A DNA stretch of 34,383 bases from Gemmatimonadota bacterium (GTDB lineage: Bacteria > Gemmatimonadota > Gemmatimonadetes > Palauibacterales > KS3-K002): contig CP070823.1 in NCBI GenBank assembly GCA_020344375.1, positions 1,929,463 to 1,963,845 of the forward strand. The letters run 5' to 3'. A program made the translations under genes and the position numbers. This document shows positions 27,751 to 34,383 of this stretch, one piece after another (within the stretch, counting starts at the first letter, position 1; every line of letters begins with the position of its first letter). A model generated the notes under the pieces. That model was not told the origin of the DNA. It searched no databases and saw only the letters and a program-made list of their open reading frames with translations.

Positions 27751-28705
27751 GCTGATCGAGACCGCCCGTCGCGTGGTGCGTCTGGAGGGGAACGCGGTCC
27801 TCCAGTTGGAGGATCGTATCGATGACGGATTCGTGCGGGCCGTCGAGTTGTTGTCCAGGCTCAAGGGCCGGGCCATCGTCTCGGGCGTCGGGAAATCGGG
27901 GATCATCGCGCGCAAGATCGCTGCGACATTCACTTCCACGGGCACGCCGGCTTTCTTCATGCACCCGGTGGAAGGTGTGCACGGCGACCTGGGCATGGTA
28001 CTGCGGGACGATCTGCTGATCGTGATATCCAAGAGCGGCGAGTCGGATGAGTTGTACGAATTACTGCGGATCGTGAAGCGACTCGGAGTGCCGATTATCA
28101 GCTTTACTGGTAACCGGGATTCGACGCTTGCCCGACAGTCCGATGCAGTGCTCGACGTCGGCGTCAGCGAGGAGGCATGCCCACACGATCTGGCGCCGAC
28201 TGCTAGCACGACGGCGGCGCTGGCGATGGGCGACGCGCTGGCGATCACGCTGTTACAGGAAAAGGCGTTCACTTCGGACGACTTTGCCAGCCTGCATCCC
28301 GCGGGCGCGCTGGGCCGCAGGCTGCTGCGCGTCGGAGATGTGATGGTCACGGACCCGGAGAAGGTCCCTGCGCTGCCGCCGGACGCGACGCTTCGCGAAG
28401 CGATGGTCGAGATTGCGTATAAGCGAGGCACGGTGCCGATCATCGACGCGGAGCGGCGTATCGTCGGGGTTATCACGGCAGGTGACCTGACCCGCTTCAT
28501 CGATAACAAGGAGCAGTTCTTCCATCGACAGGTTCGGGAGGCGATGAATCCCAACCCGAAGACGGTGACATCCGACACGCTGGCCATCGAAGCGGTGTAC
28601 AAGATGGAGCGGCACGGCATAATGGCTCTACCGGTCTGTGATCAGGACAGCAGGCTGACAGGCATTGTCCACCTGCACGACCTGATGCGAGCACGTGTGG
28701 TATAG
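27737..28705 (+). CDS. kdsD: Arabinose-5-phosphate isomerase
   Basis: Interconverts ribulose 5-phosphate and arabinose 5-phosphate, the Kdo precursor. The protein has 322 residues with an N-terminal SIS sugar-isomerase domain and two C-terminal CBS domains (about 207-322). Matches to the family include SGVGKSGIIARKIAATFTSTGTPAFFMHP (49-77), HGDLGMV, ISKSGESDEL, EEACPHDLAPTASTTAALAMGDALA and SLHPAGALGRRLL. The frame is open upstream to 27581, inside kdsC. The ATG at 27737 has a GAGGAGCGGG site just upstream. The gene follows kdsC and precedes lptC, as in many LPS-producing bacteria. Confidence 0.96.
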   Translation: MDRRELIETARRVVRLEGNAVLQLEDRIDDGFVRAVELLSRLKGRAIVSGVGKSGIIARKIAATFTSTGTPAFFMHPVEGVHGDLGMVLRDDLLIVISKSGESDELYELLRIVKRLGVPIISFTGNRDSTLARQSDAVLDVGVSEEACPHDLAPTASTTAALAMGDALAITLLQEKAFTSDDFASLHPAGALGRRLLRVGDVMVTDPEKVPALPPDATLREAMVEIAYKRGTVPIIDAERRIVGVITAGDLTRFIDNKEQFFHRQVREAMNPNPKTVTSDTLAIEAVYKMERHGIMALPVCDQDSRLTGIVHLHDLMRARVV

Positions 28706-28708
28706 GCC

Positions 28709-29269
28709 ATGACGCGTAAGGGCTTCACGACGGCATTGCTTGCCCTGGGGCTGGGCGCCTGCGGGGAAGGTGGCGATGCACCGCTCGTCGCTGAGGAGAT
28801 CCTCAGGCTGAACAGCGAGGCGAATCAGGTCGTCATCGGCCTTGACCACTACGTGACCTCGGAGGGCATTCGGCGCGCTCACGTCGAGGCGGACACGGCA
28901 TTCTTCCTGGAGGACGAGGCGCTGGTGGAGCTCCGGGTCATGAAGGTCACGTTCTATAACGCCATCGGCGAGGTAACCTCTATTCTCACTTCAAGGGAAG
29001 GTACCTACGAGTGGGATAGCGGGAACATGGTGGCGCGGACGGACGTGGTGGTACGGAACCCGGTGGAGGGTCGCCGAATCGAGACCTCGATCCTGCACTA
29101 TGAGCGTGCAGCTGATCGCATCTGGAGCGATGCGCCGACGCAGATGATCGAGGCGGATGGGACTGTGGTCGAGGGCAGCGCGTTCGAATCGAACTCGCGT
29201 ATGGATCAAGCCGACCTCACATCGGCACGCTTGGTGAGGCCGGCTGCGGAGACGCAATCCGAGCAGTGA
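28709..29269 (+). CDS. lptC: LPS export periplasmic protein LptC, lipoprotein form
   Basis: Probable LptC, which passes LPS from the LptB2FG transporter to the periplasmic bridge. The protein has 186 residues. The N-terminus is a lipoprotein signal, with a hydrophobic stretch LLALGLGAC and Cys18 at the end of the LGAC lipobox. E. coli LptC instead keeps an uncleaved membrane helix. The body shows alternating strands such as ADTAFFLEDEALVELRVMKVTFYN and SREGTYEWDSGNMVARTDVVV, as expected for the OstA/LptC beta-jellyroll. Position between kdsD and an OstA-like gene plus lptB supports the call. It lies 3 bp after kdsD. Confidence 0.85.
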   Translation: MTRKGFTTALLALGLGACGEGGDAPLVAEEILRLNSEANQVVIGLDHYVTSEGIRRAHVEADTAFFLEDEALVELRVMKVTFYNAIGEVTSILTSREGTYEWDSGNMVARTDVVVRNPVEGRRIETSILHYERAADRIWSDAPTQMIEADGTVVEGSAFESNSRMDQADLTSARLVRPAAETQSEQ

Positions 29270-29270
29270 A

Positions 29271-30734
29271 GTGAGAAGGCTGCTAGCGTTCGGTATCGTC
29301 TCGCTACTCATCGCTCTGGCGCCGCCAGGCGCTCAGCAACGGGAGCGTTGTCAGCTGGAGATTGTCACGACGCCCGGTACGGTGACGCACTTGACCAAGC
29401 TCGGTGAAGGTGACACTCGGCTCGACGCGGGTGGCGGGGTGGAGGCGACCTGTGGCGGCAAGTGGGTGCGGGCTGACAGCGTGTCGTGGTTCGAAGGACG
29501 CGGTGAGCTCTACCTATTCGGCGATGTGGAGTACCGGGATGCAGGCCGCACGCTGGAGGCAGACCAGGCCACGTACTACCGCGACGAGGACCGAGTGCGC
29601 CCGGAAGGAAACGTGCAGCTCACAGACCACTCAAGCGGATCGACTCTGAAGGGACCGCTGCTCGACTACTATCCGCAGAACGAGAGTCGCCCGGTCGAGC
29701 GGATATTAGCGCCCGGACGCCCGCATCTCACGTTCAACCCGGATACAACCGGTGGCGATAACACCGAACCGTTCGAGGTAGACGCTGACCGCATGCACAT
29801 CTACGGTGACTCGGCGATCGCCGGAGCGGGCCGCGTTGTCGTGGTAAGGGGAGACCTGAACGCCTACGGGGATTCGCTGGACCTGGACATGGGCCGTGGT
29901 CAGCTCTGGTTGCTCAGGCAGCCCAGCGTCGAAGCCAACCAGATGCACCTACGGGGTGACTCGATCCTCGTGCTGATGGAGGATCAGCAGCTCCGTGAGA
30001 TACTCGCCTGGCCGAACGGATGGGCAGAGGGGCGCGAACTGTCCCTGACCGCACCTGCTCTGCGCCTGTACGTCGAGGCGGAGGAGATCACCCGAGCCGT
30101 CGCCTCAGCAGGAGAGCCCGCGCGGACGGGTGCGGTCGATGTGGCCGGGCGCGAGCCCTGGGCTCGCAGCGAGAGCCAGGACTATGTCCTCGTGGCAGAC
30201 TCCATCGACATACGGCGGCCCGCTGGCCAGCTGGAGCGGGTGATCGCCGTGCGTCGAGCCCGCGCCAGCAGAGTGCAGCCTGTAGTGCCGGGCGACACCC
30301 TTCTGGGCAGCGATTGGCTGGTGGGGGACACGATCACTGGGTACTTCGCGCTCGTGGATTCTGTGCCTGCCACCGTTGGGGAGGTCGAGCTCAGACGCTT
30401 GGTTTCGGCCGGGGACGCGCGCGCCCTCTATCACTTGCGCGATCAGGCGGGCGAAGGCGAGGCTGCCAACCAGCCGGCGGTGAACTACGTCATCGGACGT
30501 GTGGTGACACTCTGGTTGGAGGCTGGCGACGTTGAAGATGCGCAGGTAGTTGGCCCGGCGATCGGCGTCTACAACGAGCCGCTCCCGGCGGCGATGGACG
30601 GCGATAGCCTGGGTCTGGTCCCGGACTCGCTCGCCCAAGCGGCGCAGGACACGGCGGGCGTGCCGCGCGATTCGGTCGAGGGTTCTGAGACCGACACGGT
30701 TGTTGCGCCAACCGCAGAGGCGAGGTCACGATGA
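29271..30734 (+). CDS. OstA/LptA-like periplasmic protein
   Basis: Probable periplasmic LPS-bridge protein. The 487 residues make it far longer than E. coli LptA (185) and shorter than LptD. A signal peptide ([21 protein letters not shown]) is followed by OstA-type repeats: [71 protein letters not shown] (to about residue 120). Similar strands recur at about 165-260 ([33 protein letters not shown]). The C-terminal 60 residues are acidic and rich in Asp, Ala and Gly, probably disordered. There is no visible LptD-type barrel. The GTG start is 1 bp after lptC and the stop overlaps lptB (ATGA). It may act as a long LptA or as the N-terminal part of a split LptD. Confidence 0.78.
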   Translation: MRRLLAFGIVSLLIALAPPGAQQRERCQLEIVTTPGTVTHLTKLGEGDTRLDAGGGVEATCGGKWVRADSVSWFEGRGELYLFGDVEYRDAGRTLEADQATYYRDEDRVRPEGNVQLTDHSSGSTLKGPLLDYYPQNESRPVERILAPGRPHLTFNPDTTGGDNTEPFEVDADRMHIYGDSAIAGAGRVVVVRGDLNAYGDSLDLDMGRGQLWLLRQPSVEANQMHLRGDSILVLMEDQQLREILAWPNGWAEGRELSLTAPALRLYVEAEEITRAVASAGEPARTGAVDVAGREPWARSESQDYVLVADSIDIRRPAGQLERVIAVRRARASRVQPVVPGDTLLGSDWLVGDTITGYFALVDSVPATVGEVELRRLVSAGDARALYHLRDQAGEGEAANQPAVNYVIGRVVTLWLEAGDVEDAQVVGPAIGVYNEPLPAAMDGDSLGLVPDSLAQAAQDTAGVPRDSVEGSETDTVVAPTAEARSR

Positions 30735-31912
30735 GCGGCGGAGTCCGAGACTTCCGTAGCTACATCGAGCAATTGGCCGCCCACGAAGCGCCTACGCTGA
30801 TCGCTCTGCGCGAGCTGGTCGCTGGTGCTGACGCAGAGGGCTGCGTGTCGCGGGCTCGTTTGGTGGAAGCCTTCCGTCAAACATACCTGGCGCGCTACGG
30901 CCAAGTCGCCAGTGACGGTTCCCCAGAGAGCCGCCGCCTCTTTGAGATCCGGCGCATGACGACTGAAGAGGTCGATGTCTATCTCAACGAACAGATCCTG
31001 CAGCGCCTTGCGGCTGAGGGCTGGCTACGAATCGATGCAGGCAGTCGCGGCACTCAGATCGCCGTTGCGAGCGACGTCTGGGAGGGTATCAAGACAGATC
31101 GCGCCGGCTTCAGCGGCCTGGTCGAGCGCGAAATCGACCGGAGGTTGCATGCCCCTGTCCGTGAACCCGAGGCCCCGGTCGCTGCCGGCGACAGCCGCCT
31201 GTGGGTCGAGGGTCTTGTGAAGATCTACAAGAGACGGCGTGTCGTGGATGATGTGGATCTCGAGCTGCGCCAGGGAGAGATCGTCGGTCTGTTGGGTCCC
31301 AACGGGGCAGGGAAGACGACGACGTTCTACATGATGGTTGGCCTGGTCCCGCCGGATACGGGCGAGGTGTACATCGACGACGAGCCGCTGGCTCATGTGC
31401 CGATGTACAAGCGGGCACGCCTGGGTATCGGCTACCTCTCACAGGAACCATCCGTGTTCCGCAGACTCACCGTAGAGCAGAACATTCTCGCGATTCTCGA
31501 GACGCTTCCAATCTCCGAGAGCGAGCGTCGGGAGCGGCTCGACAGCCTGCTGGACGAGCTGTCGATCAAGCACCTGCGTAGGAATAAGGCTTACTCACTG
31601 TCGGGCGGCGAGCGGCGACGGCTGGAGATCACTCGCGCTCTCGTCACCGATCCGAAGTTCATGCTGCTGGATGAACCTTTCGCAGGTATAGATCCAATTG
31701 CCGTGGACGACATTCAGCGGATTGTGGGGAGCCTCAAGCGTCGCGGGCTGGGCGTGCTCATCACCGATCATAACGTTCGGGAGACCTTATCGATCACGGA
31801 TCGTGCGTACATTATGTTCGACGGGCGGATCCACATCGAGGGCACCTCAGAGGAGTTGGTAAACGACCCCCAGGCGCGTAAGTTATATTTGGGTGAGGAC
31901 TTCCGCCTCTAG
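30731..31912 (+). CDS. lptB: LPS export ATPase LptB with an extra N-terminal domain
   Basis: ATPase that powers LPS extraction from the inner membrane. The ABC domain covers about residues 157-393. Walker A is GPNGAGKTT (189-197), the Q-loop is Gln238, the signature is LSGGE (290-294), Walker B is MLLDEP (311-316) and the H-loop is His347. [19 protein letters not shown] and [11 protein letters not shown] are typical of LptB. Residues 1-156 are not part of normal LptB (about 240 residues). They look helical, then resemble a winged helix: [37 protein letters not shown], then [14 protein letters not shown]. The ATG overlaps the OstA stop (ATGA), which supports the long form. lptB before rpoN is the classical order. 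Confidence 0.92.
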   Translation: MSGGVRDFRSYIEQLAAHEAPTLIALRELVAGADAEGCVSRARLVEAFRQTYLARYGQVASDGSPESRRLFEIRRMTTEEVDVYLNEQILQRLAAEGWLRIDAGSRGTQIAVASDVWEGIKTDRAGFSGLVEREIDRRLHAPVREPEAPVAAGDSRLWVEGLVKIYKRRRVVDDVDLELRQGEIVGLLGPNGAGKTTTFYMMVGLVPPDTGEVYIDDEPLAHVPMYKRARLGIGYLSQEPSVFRRLTVEQNILAILETLPISESERRERLDSLLDELSIKHLRRNKAYSLSGGERRRLEITRALVTDPKFMLLDEPFAGIDPIAVDDIQRIVGSLKRRGLGVLITDHNVRETLSITDRAYIMFDGRIHIEGTSEELVNDPQARKLYLGEDFRL

Positions 31913-31926
31913 GGAGGGGGACGCCG

Positions 31927-33369
31927 ATGAAAGTCGGCCTGCAACAGAGCGTTAGACTCGGGCAGGAGCTCAGGATCAATCCACGCCTGTATCAGGCAAT
32001 GGATCTCCTCTACATGCCCTTGCTCGACCTGCAGCAACATCTGAAGCAGGAGCTTGTCAACAACCCGTTCCTGGAGCTGGTGGAGCCCAGCGACGAGCCG
32101 GTCGATGATGCTTCGGAGCGCGAGGAGGCGAAGGAGGACGAGAACGAGATCGATTGGGAAGACATCCTTCTCGATGGCTATGAGAGCGGCGGCCGGCGTG
32201 AGGAATACGAGGAGCGGGAGTACTTTGAGCCTACGGCGGTAGCTACGCGCGACCTCTACGATCATCTCCGGGATCAGCTCTCCCTGCTGCGCCTGGAGAC
32301 CCGCCAGGTCGTTGTCGCGGAGGAGATCATTGGAAACATCGATGATGACGGCTTCCTCACGTGTCCGCTTGAGGCGGTTCTTGAATCGCTCAACACCTGG
32401 CTCCTCAGCGATGAGGCAAAGACGGCAGGCTTCGACGGAGAGGCACCCTACACACTCGAGGAGGTCGAGGACGTCCTAAGGATCATCCATGGCCTGGATC
32501 CTGCCGGCATAGGCGCTCGCGATCTGCGAGAGTGCCTACTCCTGCAGCTCGCCGACAGAGCCGTGACAGACGGCCTCGTCTACGGGATTGTCGACAAACA
32601 CTTCGAACAACTCGTCAATCACCGCTGGGCCGAGATATCGAAAGAGCTGGGAGTGAGCCCACAGGAAGTGCAGGCGGCGGCAGACGAGGTCGCGAAACTC
32701 GACCCGAAGCCCGGTCTGCAATATTCGGCCAGTGAGGGTAACTACATCATTGCCGATCTCGTCGTCGAGAAGGTCGACAGCGACTATGTCGTATTCCATA
32801 ACGACACGGCGCTGCCGCGCTTGAGGCTATCACGCTCCTACCGCGAGGTCGCGAGAGACAAAGCCAAGTTCAAAGGCGAGAGCAAGGAGTTCATCTCGAA
32901 CAAACTGAACAACGCCAACTGGATGCTTCAGGCGATCGAGCAGCGGCGGCAGACCATGCTGAAGGTGATGAACTTCATCGTCAACCGGCAGCGTGAGTTC
33001 TTCGAAGAGGGGATCGAACATCTCAGGCCACTCACGCTGCGAGAAGTTGCGGAAGTCATTAGCATGCACGAGTCTACGGTATCGCGCGTCACGAACCAGA
33101 AGTACGTCCAGACCCCACGTGGGGTCTTCCCGCTGAAGTTCTTCTTCTCGAGTGGCCTGTCCACAGATTCGGGTGAAGATGTCTCAGCGCGGGGTATCAA
33201 AGCGCGAATCGAGAAGCTGGTGAGTGAGGAAGAGCCAAAGAGACCGCTTACCGATCAAGCGATCGTGGATATTCTGAAACGGGAAGGCATCAATATTGCC
33301 CGCCGCACAGTCGCGAAGTATCGTGATCAGCTGGGCATCCTCTCCGCCCGTATGCGCAAGCGCGTATGA
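31927..33369 (+). CDS. rpoN: RNA polymerase sigma-54 factor
   Basis: Sigma factor for -24/-12 promoters, which needs AAA+ activators. The protein has 480 residues. Region I at the N-terminus is glutamine- and leucine-rich (GLQQSVRLGQELRINPRLYQAMDLLYMPLLDLQQHLKQEL). An acidic region II follows (DDASEREEAKEDENEIDWED). The core-binding domain includes LDPAGIGARDLRECLLLQL. The HTH is TLREVAEVISMHESTVSRVTNQKYVQTPRG. The RpoN box is ARRTVAKYRD at 458-467. The ATG is 14 bp after lptB with AGGGAGGGGG upstream. No hpf or PTS nitrogen gene follows, unlike the E. coli order. Confidence 0.98.
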   Translation: MKVGLQQSVRLGQELRINPRLYQAMDLLYMPLLDLQQHLKQELVNNPFLELVEPSDEPVDDASEREEAKEDENEIDWEDILLDGYESGGRREEYEEREYFEPTAVATRDLYDHLRDQLSLLRLETRQVVVAEEIIGNIDDDGFLTCPLEAVLESLNTWLLSDEAKTAGFDGEAPYTLEEVEDVLRIIHGLDPAGIGARDLRECLLLQLADRAVTDGLVYGIVDKHFEQLVNHRWAEISKELGVSPQEVQAAADEVAKLDPKPGLQYSASEGNYIIADLVVEKVDSDYVVFHNDTALPRLRLSRSYREVARDKAKFKGESKEFISNKLNNANWMLQAIEQRRQTMLKVMNFIVNRQREFFEEGIEHLRPLTLREVAEVISMHESTVSRVTNQKYVQTPRGVFPLKFFFSSGLSTDSGEDVSARGIKARIEKLVSEEEPKRPLTDQAIVDILKREGINIARRTVAKYRDQLGILSARMRKRV

Positions 33370-34361
33370 GCGAAGCGGTTGGCGTCCCGGACCAGCAGCC
33401 ACCGCAGGTTCATATAGGACCGGCGCTACGTAGCAATTTCTCCGTCGTCATCCCGGCGCTGAACGAAAGCCAGAACATCCCTGAGTTGTTCAGCGAAATC
33501 GAGGCCACCTTCCGTGAACATGAGCTGGATGGCGAGGTCATCTTCGTCGATGACGGGTCGACTGATGACTCGCTGGAGATCGCGAGACGCGAAGGAACAC
33601 GCCTGAAGCAATTCAAGCTCGAGCGACATAGGCGCAATCTGGGGAAGACCGAGGCGCTGATCACGGGATCCCGGGCCGCGGAGACGGACTGGATTCTGCT
33701 CTTCGATGCCGATTTGCAGCACTCGCCGAGCGAGATACCGCGTTTGTTGGCCGAAGTGGAAAAGGGCTACGATATCGTCTGCGGTCACAAGGTGGGAAAG
33801 TACAGGAAACGACTGGTCTCCGGACTCTATAACTGGCTGTCACGTAAGGCTTTCCGCGTTCCGGCCCGCGACCTCAACTCTATCAAGATCTTCCGCAAGA
33901 CGGTGCTCGACGAGATCCACCTCCGGCATGATTGGCACCGTTTCTTCGTGGTCCTCGCACACGCCCGCGGCTATCGTGTGGGCGAGATCGACGTCAGGCT
34001 CTACCCGCGCCGGAGAGGGACCCCCAAGTACGGCGGGAGTGGCCGTGTGTTCGTTGGCCTTCTCGATCTCCTGGCTGTCTGGTTCCTGCTGCTCTTCAGC
34101 CGGAAGCCAATGCTGCTGTTCGGGTTCACAGGGCTTGTACTCCTCGGCATGGCGCTGCTGGTCGGCTTGGCGGCGATCGTGATGCGAGTCATGGGACACG
34201 GCTTCCGCCCACTGCTCACGCTCGTGGTTCTGCTTGGGATCATGGGCGTCTCGCTTTTTGGCTTCGGCCTTGTTGCGGAGCTGGTCGCGACGATGAGGTC
34301 GGAGCTGGACGACCTCAGACAGTCTGTCCGCCAGCTGCACGACCGGCAGGACGAAGACTGA
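33366..34361 (+). CDS. Family 2 glycosyltransferase, polyprenyl-phosphate type
   Basis: Probable transferase that moves a sugar from a nucleotide donor to a polyprenyl phosphate or lipid, of the DPM1/GtrB/ArnC kind. The protein has 331 residues. The GT-A domain shows FSVVIPALNESQNIPELF, VDDGSTDD (61-68), RRNLGKTEALITG and the DxD-type DADLQHSP (114-121). Further in are RDLNSIKIFRK and YPRRRGTPKYGG. Three hydrophobic helices follow (about 225-310), then a charged C-terminal helix ELDDLRQSVRQLHDRQDED that may form a coiled coil. It overlaps rpoN by 4 bp (ATGA). The exact sugar and acceptor are unknown; a role in lipid A or glycan modification would fit the operon. Confidence 0.85.
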   Translation: MSEAVGVPDQQPPQVHIGPALRSNFSVVIPALNESQNIPELFSEIEATFREHELDGEVIFVDDGSTDDSLEIARREGTRLKQFKLERHRRNLGKTEALITGSRAAETDWILLFDADLQHSPSEIPRLLAEVEKGYDIVCGHKVGKYRKRLVSGLYNWLSRKAFRVPARDLNSIKIFRKTVLDEIHLRHDWHRFFVVLAHARGYRVGEIDVRLYPRRRGTPKYGGSGRVFVGLLDLLAVWFLLLFSRKPMLLFGFTGLVLLGMALLVGLAAIVMRVMGHGFRPLLTLVVLLGIMGVSLFGFGLVAELVATMRSELDDLRQSVRQLHDRQDED

Positions 34362-34370
34362 GGGACGGGG

Positions 34371-34383
34371 ATGGCGCAGGCGG
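34371..34383 (+). CDS. Start of a further gene, cut by the window end
   Basis: An ATG at 34371 lies 9 bp after the glycosyltransferase stop and is preceded by GAGGGACGGGG, a fair ribosome binding site. Only four codons (MAQA) are visible, so its identity cannot be told. It probably continues the envelope operon. Confidence 0.4.

Noticed and set aside
27115-28620. Long minus-strand open frame (about 500 codons) antisense to kdsC and kdsD.
   Set aside because: It is a GC-driven shadow. The plus strand has clear KdsC and KdsD motifs, and the antisense product is Arg/Ser-rich with no recognisable domain.

Overview
The window is about 34.4 kb of GC-rich bacterial chromosome. Every recognisable gene is on the + strand, packed tightly and mostly with overlapping or near-abutting ends. 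I see no insertion sequence, prophage, CRISPR array, rRNA or tRNA. The organism is a Gram-negative (diderm) that makes Kdo-containing lipopolysaccharide, has a 14-subunit-type respiratory complex I, and carries sigma-54. GC-richness, gene order, a lipoprotein-type LptC and a large OstA-like protein would fit Gemmatimonadota or a nearby phylum. That placement is an impression from style, not a measurement.

Region 1 (1-7621) is the distal half of a complex I operon: nuoH (5' end cut by the window), nuoI, nuoJ, nuoK, nuoL, nuoM, nuoN. Region 2 (7682-13391) is central metabolism: a phosphomannomutase/phosphoglucomutase, a lone carbamate kinase, both subunits of succinyl-CoA synthetase, a protein joining a PTS EIIA-like domain to two CBS domains, and nucleoside diphosphate kinase. 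Region 3 (13420-19720) starts at a clear sigma-70-type promoter. It carries a YceD/DUF177 protein, ribosomal protein L32, and a complete core fatty-acid set plsX-fabH-fabD-fabG-acpP-fabF. A 319-bp gene-free stretch with inverted repeats lies between rpmF and plsX.

Region 4 (19721-23805) begins with a 307-bp gene-free stretch. It then holds ispF (isoprenoid precursors), a DedA membrane protein, a XerC/XerD tyrosine recombinase, and an unrecognised exported protein with a bactofilin-like N-terminal part and a probable outer-membrane beta-barrel. Region 5 (23815-34383) starts at the best promoter in the window (TTGACA-17-TATGAT). It reads as one envelope operon: kdsB, pyrG, kdsA, kdsC, kdsD, lptC, an OstA/LptA-like gene, lptB, rpoN and a polyprenol-type glycosyltransferase. 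Adjacent genes either overlap or are separated by at most 15 bp. The first five make and activate Kdo, with CTP supplied by PyrG; the next three export LPS; rpoN encodes sigma-54.

Most of the window is well-known housekeeping content, and I did not find a clearly new multi-gene system. The items most worth a second look are: (i) four genes with a TANNNT -10-like hexamer 5-8 nt before the annotated start (or, at kdsB, before a 4-codon ORF overlapping it) and no good ribosome binding site, suggesting leaderless transcripts; (ii) an LptB ATPase with an extra ~155-residue N-terminal domain; (iii) the EIIA-CBS fusion beside succinyl-CoA synthetase; (iv) the bactofilin-like/beta-barrel protein; (v) the gene-free stretch between rpmF and plsX.
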